DNA from: Ensifer aridi
GTDB lineage: Bacteria > Pseudomonadota > Alphaproteobacteria > Rhizobiales > Rhizobiaceae
Direction of reading: 5' to 3'
DNA: 64,000 nt
NCBI RefSeq assembly: GCF_002078505.1
Contig: NZ_LUAV01000037.1
Span: forward strand, 62,001-126,000
The notes under the pieces: model-generated
What the model was told of the DNA's origin: nothing
Databases searched by the model: none
What the model saw: only the letters and a program-made list of their open reading frames with translations
Shown: in pieces, positions 53,863-62,574 of the stretch
How positions within the stretch are numbered: position 1 is the first letter of the stretch
How the letters are laid out: every line of letters begins with the position of its first letter
Program-made: the position numbers and the translations under genes

Positions 53863-55629
53863 ATGCGTGATACTGTTCGAAACAACATGAATGGCAAGGG
53901 CCCAATCCGGCCAACACCGACGCAAAATGGAACAATGGACCCGGGTCTGCTCGTTTTGCGGGCGCGGCGGGTGTTCGTCGTGACGCTTCTTTATGCAGCT
54001 CTGCTCAGCGCCTGTATCAACCTCCTTCAGCTCACCATGCCGCTCTATATGATGCAGGTGCATGACAGAGTCTTGAACAGCCAGAGCATGGACTCGCTCG
54101 TCATGCTGACGATCCTTGCACTCGGCGCGCTGGCCATTCTGGGCGTGCTCGATTTCATCCGCGCCCTCACTTTCCAGGCTATGGGCAGTGCAATCGTGCG
54201 CTGGCTGAACCTGCCGGTCCTCACCGCCGCGGTGCAGGCCTCGGCCGACCAGGGGCTGACCAGGGCGACGCAGTCGCTGCGGGACCTGACCGAGCTGCGC
54301 GGTTTTCTTACCTCGTCGGCCGTCAGCGCCCCTCTCGACGCCGCCTGGTCGCCGATTTTTCTGGGCGTTCTCTTTCTGCTGCATCCCGTCTTCGGGTTGA
54401 TTGGCGCGGTCTCCGTGGTGGTGCTCCTGTGCTGCGGCCTCATGAACGACCTCTTGACGCGCCAGCTCATGAAAGAGGCAAGCCAGGCGAATATTGAGGC
54501 AGTGTCGAAAATAGGTGCGACATTACGTCACGCCGAGGCCATCGAAGCGATGGGCATGCTGCCGGCGCTCGCCAATAAGTGGCGCGACGCGCAGCTACAC
54601 GCATTGGGCGTGCTTGAGGCCAGCGGCACCCGGGCGAGGGCGATGGCCTCCATCACCCGTTGCCTGCGCTTTGCCATACAGGTCGCGTCGCTCGGCGCCG
54701 GCGCTTACCTCGTGATGAAACAGGAAATCTCGCCCGGCGCGATGATGGCGACGACTATCCTGGTCGGCCGCCTTCTGCTGCCGTTCGATTCCGTTATCGA
54801 GAACTGGCGGCAATGGGTGCTCGCGATCGCTGGCTGGCGGCGGATCGAGGCGGCTCTGAAAGAGGATCTCGCAGTCCGCCAGACGATGCCGACGCCGCAC
54901 TCGCAAGGAGATCTGGTCGTCGACAAATTGGTTTACGCCGCACCCGGCCTGGACGTGCCGATCATCAAAGGCATCTCCTTCTCGCTCGCGCCCGGCGAGG
55001 TGCTGGGCGTCGTCGGTCCTTCCGCCGCCGGCAAATCCACCTTGGCGCGGCTCCTCGTCGGCATTCTCAAGCCCACGGCGGGCGGCGTCTTCCTGGACGG
55101 CAACAACGTCTATCTGTGGGAGCGCAGTTCCTTCGGCCGGGTCGCGGGCTATCTGCCGCAGTCGGTTTCTCTTCTTGAGGGAACGATCCGCGAAAACATC
55201 GCCCGCATGGAGGAAAGCGATCCCTACAAGGTGCTCGAGGCTTCGCGCCGCGCCGATGTCCATGACATGATCGGACGCCTGCCGCTCGGTTACGATACGC
55301 CGGTCGGCGAGGGTCAACTGACCCTGTCCGGCGGTCAGCGACAGCGGATCGCGCTGGCCCGCTGCCTTTACGGCCGGCCGCGCCTGCTCGTGCTCGACGA
55401 ACCCAATGCCAATCTCGATGCGATCGGCGAACGCGCCCTCATCCGCGCGGTCGAAGAGGCGCGCCGGGATGGCTCCATCGTCATCCTCATCGCGCATCGA
55501 CCGGCCATCATGCAGGTCGCCGACAAATTGCTGGTGCTGGAAGGCGGCCGCATCACCCAGTTCGGCCCGCGCACGGACGTGGTGGCCTCTATGATCCCCG
55601 GCGAAACGCGTCGCGAAGGAACCGCATGA
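53863..55629 (+). CDS. wgdA: Type I secretion ABC transporter WgdA (ExpD1, PrsD-like)
   Basis: A 588-residue ABC protein of the type I secretion group. It has an N-terminal membrane domain with about six helices (residues 30-300) and an ATPase domain: Walker A GPSAAGKST, signature LSGGQRQRIALAR, Walker B LLVLDEPNANLD and H-loop LIAHRPA. It should export WgeA and perhaps other RTX proteins. It overlaps the partner gene wgdB by 4 bases. No ribosome-binding site of good quality stands before the ATG; ATG at 53887 is an alternative. Confidence 0.9.
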   Translation: MRDTVRNNMNGKGPIRPTPTQNGTMDPGLLVLRARRVFVVTLLYAALLSACINLLQLTMPLYMMQVHDRVLNSQSMDSLVMLTILALGALAILGVLDFIRALTFQAMGSAIVRWLNLPVLTAAVQASADQGLTRATQSLRDLTELRGFLTSSAVSAPLDAAWSPIFLGVLFLLHPVFGLIGAVSVVVLLCCGLMNDLLTRQLMKEASQANIEAVSKIGATLRHAEAIEAMGMLPALANKWRDAQLHALGVLEASGTRARAMASITRCLRFAIQVASLGAGAYLVMKQEISPGAMMATTILVGRLLLPFDSVIENWRQWVLAIAGWRRIEAALKEDLAVRQTMPTPHSQGDLVVDKLVYAAPGLDVPIIKGISFSLAPGEVLGVVGPSAAGKSTLARLLVGILKPTAGGVFLDGNNVYLWERSSFGRVAGYLPQSVSLLEGTIRENIARMEESDPYKVLEASRRADVHDMIGRLPLGYDTPVGEGQLTLSGGQRQRIALARCLYGRPRLLVLDEPNANLDAIGERALIRAVEEARRDGSIVILIAHRPAIMQVADKLLVLEGGRITQFGPRTDVVASMIPGETRREGTA

Positions 55630-57044
55630 TGACGACCGAAACGATCCTTCCGGCACGCGTCGATGTGCAGCCCCTCGTCACGACCGAAGACCGAGAGCAG
55701 CGCCTGCCGGTGAGCGCGGCACCGCCGCCGAGCACGGGCCCCACGGAGCTCGACTTCTCGGAGACGGGCATGCATTCGCCCATCCGGCGCCTCGTCATAG
55801 CCGGCTTGGCAACGATCCTCGTTGCTTTCGGCGGATTTTTCGGCTGGGCGTTTTCGACGGAACTCAGCAGCGCCTCGGTCACCAGTGGCACCGTCGTCGT
55901 CGATTCCAAGCGCAAGACGGTCAGCCATTTCGAGGGTGGCGTCCTTAGCCGCCTTCTGGTCCAGGAGGGCGACCATGTCGCCGCCGGTCAGCTCCTGATC
56001 AAGCTAGAGGACACGCGTGCCCGCTCCGACCTGCAGGCGCTCGAAAGCCGGCGCGTCGGCCTGATCGCCAAATTGGCACGCCTCAGAGCCGAACAGGCGG
56101 GAGCACAGGATATCAGTTTTCCTGCCGATTTCGCCGGCGAGGCCGCCGCCGACGCGATTACAGCGGAAACGTCCTTCTTCGAGAAGCGCCGCGAAGCGAA
56201 GAATGGCCGCGTAGAGATCCAGCGCAAGACCATCGAGGAATATTCGGAGAAAGCCAAATCGCTCGCCGCGCAGCTCCAGGCCACCGATCGGCAGATCGAC
56301 CTCATGAACGAGCAGCGGACGGCAATCGCAACCCTCGTAGACAAGGCCTTTGCCCAGCGCTCGAAGCTGATCGAGATTGACGCAAGGCTCAGCGAACTGG
56401 CCGCCACGCGTGGAGAAATTGCCGGCGACAGGGCCCAGGCGCAGAAGGCCATGGCCGGCGCAGAGCTCGCGCTGACGGGAATCGACAGCGATTTCCAGTC
56501 GGAGATCGCAGGCGAGATCACCACCGCCCGCCTCGAGCTTGCCGATGCCGAGGAGCGAATCATCGCTGCGAAGGACGTGCTTCGCCGCCTCGAGATCCGC
56601 TCCCCCCAGGCGGGCATCGTCGCCAATATCCAGCTGCGTACAGCAGGCAGCGCCGTGACCCCCGGCCAGCCGCTGCTCGACATCGTGCCCGAAGATGAGC
56701 CGCTGCTCGTGGAAATGCATGTTAGCACGCGCGACATCGACAGCATAACCATCGGCTCCAACACGCAGATTCGCCTGACCGCGTACAACCAGCGCTCGCA
56801 CCTGCCGCTCGACGGCAAGATCACCTATATCGCGGCCGACCAATCGGTGGACGAGAAGTCCAACGTCGCCTATTTCGTAGCGCGAGCCGAGATCGCCCCC
56901 AAGTCCCTCGCCGCGAACCCCGATATACGTCTCTATCCCGGCATGCCCGCCGAGGTGCTGATCGTGCACAAGCCACGTTCGGCGATCGACTACCTGGTCT
57001 CTCCGGTCACCGAGAGCTTCAACCGCGCCTTCAGGGAGGACTGA
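55626..57044 (+). CDS. wgdB: Membrane fusion protein WgdB (ExpD2, HlyD family)
   Basis: A 472-residue adaptor of type I secretion. Seen: a cytoplasmic N-terminal stretch, one membrane helix (about residues 56-78), the lipoyl-like SGTVVVDSKRKTVSHFEGGVLSRLLVQEGDHVAAGQ, a long coiled-coil hairpin (about 135-320) and the C-terminal barrel with RSPQAGIVANIQLRTAG and IYPGMPAEV-type end (LYPGMPAEVLI). It links the ABC protein to an outer-membrane TolC-type channel, which is not in this window. Confidence 0.9.
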   Translation: MMTTETILPARVDVQPLVTTEDREQRLPVSAAPPPSTGPTELDFSETGMHSPIRRLVIAGLATILVAFGGFFGWAFSTELSSASVTSGTVVVDSKRKTVSHFEGGVLSRLLVQEGDHVAAGQLLIKLEDTRARSDLQALESRRVGLIAKLARLRAEQAGAQDISFPADFAGEAAADAITAETSFFEKRREAKNGRVEIQRKTIEEYSEKAKSLAAQLQATDRQIDLMNEQRTAIATLVDKAFAQRSKLIEIDARLSELAATRGEIAGDRAQAQKAMAGAELALTGIDSDFQSEIAGEITTARLELADAEERIIAAKDVLRRLEIRSPQAGIVANIQLRTAGSAVTPGQPLLDIVPEDEPLLVEMHVSTRDIDSITIGSNTQIRLTAYNQRSHLPLDGKITYIAADQSVDEKSNVAYFVARAEIAPKSLAANPDIRLYPGMPAEVLIVHKPRSAIDYLVSPVTESFNRAFRED

Positions 57045-57421
57045 AAACGGTCCTCCCGAGAGCTCCGCGCGTCAGATCGAACGTGTGCAGTGAGTACGCA
57101 GTCTTTTTAGCTCTTCTTGATTTTCCTAAGACCAATTCGAATTTGGGGAACCGCACAGCGGCATTCGACCTGGCGTACAATTTACTTTTAATTTTGAAAT
57201 GATTTACCCGCATTACAACAGCAATAACTCCTAAAAATATATTGTGCCAGTATTATCACATCTAGCAGTCAGTATCAGAAATACGCAGATAATAGCAAAA
57301 ACAAGCAGATTTATTTTTGACTCCTCTGTTGCCTTCTGTTTTTTTGCAGTGCACACTCCAGCTCGCAATCCTCGGCTCCGTGCCGATGACGCATGCATCA
57401 AACGACGAAGAGGAGAAGCAG
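57045..57421. promoter_or_regulatory. wgeA promoter region
   Basis: A 377-base AT-rich gap. It holds a WggR-like site at 57179-57207 (AATTTACTTTTAATTTTGAA and on to ATGATTTAC) and TGCAGTGCA at 57345-57353 after a run of seven T. It also has the near-palindrome CCAATTCGAATTTGG around 57132-57146. In S. meliloti the wgeA promoter is a target of WggR, MucR and ExpR; which sites serve which protein cannot be read from sequence alone. Confidence 0.6.
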
Positions 57422-58081
57422 ATGGCCACTTTGGAAGGCGGCGCATACGACGACGCCCTGTTTGGCTCTCGTTTCGACGATTTCATCCGCGCCCATGGCG
57501 GTGATGATTTCGTCAACGGAGGCAACGGGAACGACATCGTCTTCGGAGACGAAGGTGATGATTTGCTGTTCGGCGGCAACGGAAACGACACGCTGCTTGG
57601 CGGCGAGGGCTCGGACATTCTGTACGGCGAAAACGGAAACGACATCCTGCTCGGCGGCGACGGTGCGGATCTCCTGTACGGTGACAGGGGCAACGACATC
57701 CTGCTCGGCGGCGACGGCAACGATTTCCTGGTCGGCGGCCAGGGCAGCGACCTGCTCCTGGGTGGAGCCGGCAACGACACTATCAATGCAGGCTCCGGCA
57801 ACGATCTCATGATCGGTGGTCAGGGCAGCGACGTCTTTGTATTCGACGGCGGTGGCGGCAATGATGTCATCCTCGACTTTACTCCCGGCGAAGACGTCCT
57901 GCAGATCTCCAAGGGCATCAATGGTCTCGACATCACCTCGCCCGAGGACCTCGCTTCGCGCATTACCCAGGTTGGCGGCAATGTCGTCATCGACCTCGGC
58001 CATGGCGACACGCTGACGCTGGTGAACGCCGACGCCGACGATATCCAGGCGCATCCCGAGAACTATTTCACGGTTCACTAA
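57422..58081 (+). CDS. wgeA: RTX calcium-binding secreted protein WgeA (ExpE1)
   Basis: A 219-residue protein with 12 in-phase nonapeptide repeats (GGxGxDxLx) at residues 33-140, which form a calcium-binding beta-roll. A short repeat-free tail follows, with DFTPGEDVLQIS, typical of type I secretion signals that stay uncleaved. No N-terminal signal peptide is present, as expected. GAGGAG lies 8 bases before the ATG at 57422; the longer reading upstream lacks such a site. WgdA-WgdB, just upstream, should secrete it. Its S. meliloti counterpart is needed for EPS II production or release. Confidence 0.9.
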   Translation: MATLEGGAYDDALFGSRFDDFIRAHGGDDFVNGGNGNDIVFGDEGDDLLFGGNGNDTLLGGEGSDILYGENGNDILLGGDGADLLYGDRGNDILLGGDGNDFLVGGQGSDLLLGGAGNDTINAGSGNDLMIGGQGSDVFVFDGGGGNDVILDFTPGEDVLQISKGINGLDITSPEDLASRITQVGGNVVIDLGHGDTLTLVNADADDIQAHPENYFTVH

Positions 58082-58092
58082 TAGGCTGAGGC

Positions 58093-58130
58093 GCGGGATG
58101 CGCGCGGAAAACCGCCCTTCCTCATCCCGC
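58093..58130 (+). promoter_or_regulatory. Stem-loop between wgeA and wgeB
   Basis: GCGGGATG (58093-58100) pairs with CATCCCGC (58123-58130), enclosing a small hairpin GCGG-AAAA-CCGC (58104-58115). There is no T-run. It lies 12 bases after wgeA and may protect the wgeA message or lower read-through into wgeB. Confidence 0.45.
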
Positions 58131-58207
58131 TCTTGGCCGGAAACGGTACGCCCCGCCCTCCTCCCGCGGGGCGTGCCTTCACCTTCAGCAGTCCAGAGGA
58201 GTGGCGT

Positions 58208-60463
58208 GTGAGTTTCGACGACCGCACGAGGGGCGCCAACGGTATTTTCGAGAATGCAAAGGCCTTCCGGCTCAGTTCCGAGGTGGCCGTCCTGATCTGG
58301 GATGTTCCTGCCGAGCTGCCGGGCACGGCCAAGTACACGCTCGTCTTGCGCGAGCAACCGGTTCCGCTTGTCAGTACGACGGTTCCGCTTGCAGATGGCG
58401 GCCAGCGCATCCTTTGGGCCATGCGGCCGGGCACGGAGCCGCAGCGAGCGCAGATCGCTCTTGAAGGCGCCCGCCTTCAAACATTCGTCCTGCCGCCCAT
58501 AAGTGCACTCCGGCCTCTCGATGTGGACGCCCTGCTTGCCGATCTTTCACCCCAGGGCTGCATCAAGTTCCTGAACAATCTGCTGACTGCCTGGCGAAGC
58601 GCCTTCCGGCTTTCCAGGGACCAGCTTTTCATCAGTGCCGTCGAGGATGCGCTTCACGCGCTTACAGCGCGGCCGCGACCCGCCAATATCGTGTGCCCGA
58701 TCGCCGAGGGCCGGCATCTGATCGAGACCGCCATCAGTCCCGATTTCGGCGAGATCAGCGCCGTCTACGCGCTCGGCGCGAGCTCCATTCTGCCACTGGC
58801 TTCGCAATTTCTCGTCGGCGCCGATCGGCAGCAGAACCTGCGCCCCTGTCATTTCATCATCGAAGCGCCCCGCACGCGTGAACCTTTCCTCTTCGTCTTC
58901 CTTGGAAAGAAGGGGATCGCGCTGCGCGAACTGTCCGCCCTTAATCCACGCTACCAGACATTGCAGAAGTGGTGGGGCGAACGCGGCGTCGCACCGACGC
59001 TTCGCGAGTTCGTCGTCCGCTGGCTCTCTGGAATGCCGGAGGGCGGCACGGCGACAGCGATCGACCTACAGCTTCGACAGCCGCTGCCGGCGCGGCAGAT
59101 CGGCAAGTCCGCGATGCGCCCGAGCGCTGAGGTCGATCTGGCGCTGGCGCTTTCAGGCGGCCTGCTTGCCGGCGGCTGGCTACATGATCCCACATCCATC
59201 CTCGCCGGAATCGACTATCTGAAAGAGGACGGCACGGCAGTGCCGCTCGACGGGAACTGGTACGAGTTTCCCGCCTGGGCCCGCGGCGCAGACGAGGGCG
59301 CCAAAACCGACGTGACCGGCTTCGTGGCCTGGCTACCGCTGAACGAGCCGCTCGGCGCTCTCCTTCAGCCGCGTTTCCAGATGCGGCTCGCTTCGGGCGC
59401 GGTGAAGCCTCTCGTGCCGAAGCCGCAACCGTTCGAGGCCACAGCGCAGCGCAACCGCATTCTACGCGCCGTCCCGCCGCAGCACGCAGTCGACGAGGCC
59501 TTCCGCACGATCCTTGCCCCAGCCATCGAGGACGTGGAGCAAAGATTGGGCAGGACCATAAAGGTCGAGCGCACGAAGGACTACGGTCTGCCGCAGAAGG
59601 CTCCCATGGTCTCGATCGTCGTGCCGCTTTACCGGGTGCTCGACTTCCTGCGCTTCCAACTCTCCGGCATGGCGACGGACCCTTGGGTCGTCGGCAACGC
59701 GGAGATCATTTACGTCCTCGATTCGCGAGAAATCCAGGACGAGACGGAGCACCTGCTCGGAGGGCTGCACCTCCTTCACGGGCTGCCGATGAAGCTCGTG
59801 GTGATGAACCGCAATGGCGGCTATGCGCGGGCCTGCAACGCCGGTGCCCGCTTCGCGCGCGGCTCGATCCTCGTCATGCTCAATTCCGATGTCGTGCCCA
59901 CAGCACCCGGCTGGCTTCAGGCGCTCACGGTGCCACTGCTGCAACGAAAGAAGGTCGGCGCCATCGGGCCGAAGCTGATCTTCGAGGACGGCTCGCTCCA
60001 GCATGCCGGGCTCTACTTTGCCCGCGACCGACGCGACGTCTGGCTCAACCACCATTTCCACAAGGGCATGCCCGGCGATTACGCGCCGGCTCAGGTTGCC
60101 CGGAGCGTTCCAGGCGTCACGGGTGCCTGCCTTGTCACGCGGAGGGAGACTTATGAGCGCGTCGGCGGATACACGGAGGATTACGTCATAGGCGATTACG
60201 AGGACAGCGATCTTTGTCTGAAGATCCGCAGGAGCGGGCTCGAGATAGCTTACGAGCCCTCGGCCTGCCTCTACCATTTCGAGCGCCGGTCGATCCGCCG
60301 CAGCCAGGACTACATGCGCGGCGTCGCCAGCCAATACAATGCCTGGCTGCACACGGAGCGCTGGAACGACGACATCGACAAGCTGATGACGACCTATCTC
60401 GGCACTGGCAGTGAAACCATCGTTTCGTTCGGCGACGAAGCCACAGCCAGGAGCGCCGCATGA
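58208..60463 (+). CDS. wgeB: Glycosyltransferase WgeB (ExpE2-like)
   Basis: A 751-residue protein. The first 450 residues show no family that I recognise. The C-terminal third (about 470-740) is a GT2 domain: VSIVVPLYRVLDFLRFQLSG, NGGYARACNAGARFARGSILVMLNSDVVPTAPGWLQ, with NSD in the place of DxD, and VTGACLVTRRETYERVGGYTEDYVIGDYEDSDLCLK. I start at the GTG at 58208 because GAGGAG lies 6 bases before it; the frame is open 25 codons more without one. It overlaps wgeC by 4 bases. Confidence 0.83.
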   Translation: MSFDDRTRGANGIFENAKAFRLSSEVAVLIWDVPAELPGTAKYTLVLREQPVPLVSTTVPLADGGQRILWAMRPGTEPQRAQIALEGARLQTFVLPPISALRPLDVDALLADLSPQGCIKFLNNLLTAWRSAFRLSRDQLFISAVEDALHALTARPRPANIVCPIAEGRHLIETAISPDFGEISAVYALGASSILPLASQFLVGADRQQNLRPCHFIIEAPRTREPFLFVFLGKKGIALRELSALNPRYQTLQKWWGERGVAPTLREFVVRWLSGMPEGGTATAIDLQLRQPLPARQIGKSAMRPSAEVDLALALSGGLLAGGWLHDPTSILAGIDYLKEDGTAVPLDGNWYEFPAWARGADEGAKTDVTGFVAWLPLNEPLGALLQPRFQMRLASGAVKPLVPKPQPFEATAQRNRILRAVPPQHAVDEAFRTILAPAIEDVEQRLGRTIKVERTKDYGLPQKAPMVSIVVPLYRVLDFLRFQLSGMATDPWVVGNAEIIYVLDSREIQDETEHLLGGLHLLHGLPMKLVVMNRNGGYARACNAGARFARGSILVMLNSDVVPTAPGWLQALTVPLLQRKKVGAIGPKLIFEDGSLQHAGLYFARDRRDVWLNHHFHKGMPGDYAPAQVARSVPGVTGACLVTRRETYERVGGYTEDYVIGDYEDSDLCLKIRRSGLEIAYEPSACLYHFERRSIRRSQDYMRGVASQYNAWLHTERWNDDIDKLMTTYLGTGSETIVSFGDEATARSAA

Positions 60464-61305
60464 GCGAGACGGCCCTTCGCAACGAGAGCGCAACCGCCAC
60501 GGCGCTGCCCGCTAAAGAGGATCGCGTCCAGTGGCTGCTCGAAAGCATCCAGCGCAACCGTTTTCTGCCGCAGCCAGCCCCCGACAGCGTCTTCGTCGGC
60601 GACGGCGACTTCAAAGCGGTCGGCGCCGAGTTTCTCGGCCACTTCATCCGGATGGGAGGCTTGCAGCCGGAAAGCCGCGTGCTCGACATCGGCTGCGGCA
60701 TCGGCCGGATGGCTGTCCCCCTCACCCAATATCTCGACCTCGAAAAAGGACGCTACAGCGGGATCGACCCCGTCGAAGGGGGCATTGCCTGGTGCCGTCG
60801 CTTCATCACTCCGGCCTATCCCAACTTCGCCTTCCAGAGGGTCGACATCGCGCATGACCTCTATAATCCGAAGGGAAAGATCAGCGGCAAAGCGCTGAAG
60901 CTGCCCTATGCCGATCGGCACTTCGACTTCGTCATCATGACGTCGGTCGTTACCCACCTGCCGCCGGATGAGGTGCTCATTTACCTGAGCGAGGTCGGAA
61001 GGCTCCTCAAATCCGGCGGGCGTCTGTTCATGACCGCCTTCGTCGTCGACCCGGTTGCCGCGACGAACGAGACGGGCCGGCGCGACACGCGTCTGGCCTT
61101 CCAACGGGATGGCGACGGTCCCTGCTGGTTCGTCCCCGAACTGCCGCCGCTTGCCGCGGTGGGCTTCGATGACGGCTTTCTCGACAATGCACTCCGCCGC
61201 GCCGGCCTCACGACCGCCTTGAAGTCGTTCGGCTCGTGGCGCGGACAACATGCGGATCATTATCAGGATGTCTTCGTGGCCGAGTACCGCGGAGGCGGCC
61301 GGTGA
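60460..61305 (+). CDS. wgeC: SAM-dependent methyltransferase WgeC (ExpE3-like)
   Basis: A 281-residue class I methyltransferase. Seen: motif I RVLDIGCGIGRMAVPL at about residues 70-85, an acidic SGIDPVEGGI region after it, and FDFVIMTSVVTHLPPDEVLIYLSEVGRLLKSGGRLFMT, a typical continuation. S. meliloti EPS II is not known to be methylated, so its target is unclear; it may act on the end of the chain. It overlaps both neighbours by 4 bases. Confidence 0.83.
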   Translation: MSETALRNESATATALPAKEDRVQWLLESIQRNRFLPQPAPDSVFVGDGDFKAVGAEFLGHFIRMGGLQPESRVLDIGCGIGRMAVPLTQYLDLEKGRYSGIDPVEGGIAWCRRFITPAYPNFAFQRVDIAHDLYNPKGKISGKALKLPYADRHFDFVIMTSVVTHLPPDEVLIYLSEVGRLLKSGGRLFMTAFVVDPVAATNETGRRDTRLAFQRDGDGPCWFVPELPPLAAVGFDDGFLDNALRRAGLTTALKSFGSWRGQHADHYQDVFVAEYRGGGR

Positions 61306-62564
61306 GTCCGCGTGTCCTCGTTGCGGCGCATAACCATCCCAGCCTCCACCCCGGAGGCACCGAGATCTTCGCGCATGACCTGTTCCGGGCTTATCAGCGC
61401 GCCGGTTGCGAGGCGCTCTTTCTCGGCGCCACGAACCAGATCCATCGCCAGGCGCGGCCCGGGACGAGCTTCCAGGGTATCGGTCCGGCGGGAGACGAAG
61501 TGCTGCTGTGGTCCGGCCATTTCGATCGCTTTTTCATGAGCCAGATCGATCTCTATGGGGTCGTTCCGGACCTCGTGGAGCTGCTGCGCGACTTCAGGCC
61601 GGATGTGGTCCATGTCCATCATCTGCTCCTCATCGGCGCCGAGTTCCCGCACATCGTGCGTCGGACATTGCCCGATTGCCGGATCGTCATGACGCTGCAC
61701 GATTATTATCCGATCTGCCATCACGACGGCCTGATGGTGCGAACGAGCGGAAAGGAGCTCTGCTACAAAGCAAGTCCCGACCGCTGCCACGCCTGCTTCA
61801 AGGACGTCGCACTCGATCGCTTTGTGCTTCGCGAGCGGCACCTGAAATCGCTCCTGAACTCTGTGGACCGTTTCGTCTCGCCAAGCCAGTTCCTCAGGCA
61901 GCGCTTCATCGAGTGGGGGCTCGCCGAAGATTCAATCAGCGTCATCCCCAACGGACTGCCACCCAGGGATGCGCCCGCGGGCACAACTCGCAATGGAAAA
62001 GACCTCCCCGTCTTCGGCTATTTCGGCAATCTCAATCCCTGGAAGGGCGTGCCCGTGTTGCTCGAGGCGGCGCGACAGCTCATTGCCGAGGAGTTCGAAT
62101 TCGAGTTGCGCGTCCATGGCGGCGCGCCTTTCCAGAGCGAGAGCTTTACAGACGAGATTGCACGTCTGTTCAAAGAGACGGCGCCCTTCGTGCAGCAGCG
62201 AGGTCCTTACCGGCGCGAGGACGTCGCGGGACATGTCGCCGCGGTCGATTTCACGATTGTACCCTCGATCTGGTGGGAAAACGCGCCGCTCGTCATTGGC
62301 GAGGCGCAGGCGCAAGGACGGCCGGTCATCGCCAGCAACATTGGCGGCATGGCGGAGATGATAGAGGACGGCGTGAACGGCCTGACCGTCGCACCCGGCG
62401 ATCCGCGCGCGCTGGCCTCCGCCATGCGCCGCATGGCGGAGGATCCGATGCTGGCGCGCCAGCTTTCAGCAAACGCCCGCACGCCCGACGACATCAACAC
62501 GACCGCCCGGCGCTATCTCGATCTGATCGATGCAATCGAGCCGACGCGCATCGAGGCGGCATAG
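61302..62564 (+). CDS. wgeD: Glycosyltransferase WgeD (ExpE4-like, family 4)
   Basis: A 420-residue GT-B enzyme of family 4. Seen: VLVAAHNHPSLHPGGTEIFAHDL at the N terminus, VHVHHLLLIGAEF, MTLHDYYPICHHDGLM, and in the donor domain FGYFGNLNPWKGVPVLLEAARQL and PSIWWENAPLVIGEAQAQGRPVIAS with the E..E motif. The start is GTG at 61302, sharing bases with the wgeC stop, with GGAGG 8 bases ahead. Confidence 0.88.
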   Translation: MSPRVLVAAHNHPSLHPGGTEIFAHDLFRAYQRAGCEALFLGATNQIHRQARPGTSFQGIGPAGDEVLLWSGHFDRFFMSQIDLYGVVPDLVELLRDFRPDVVHVHHLLLIGAEFPHIVRRTLPDCRIVMTLHDYYPICHHDGLMVRTSGKELCYKASPDRCHACFKDVALDRFVLRERHLKSLLNSVDRFVSPSQFLRQRFIEWGLAEDSISVIPNGLPPRDAPAGTTRNGKDLPVFGYFGNLNPWKGVPVLLEAARQLIAEEFEFELRVHGGAPFQSESFTDEIARLFKETAPFVQQRGPYRREDVAGHVAAVDFTIVPSIWWENAPLVIGEAQAQGRPVIASNIGGMAEMIEDGVNGLTVAPGDPRALASAMRRMAEDPMLARQLSANARTPDDINTTARRYLDLIDAIEPTRIEAA

Positions 62565-62574
62565 GGGGAAATCG

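Noticed and set aside
57500..57840. Short tandem DNA repeats that could be taken for a CRISPR-like or satellite array
   Set aside because: They follow the 27-base period of RTX nonapeptide codons inside wgeA; there are no spacers and no cas genes.
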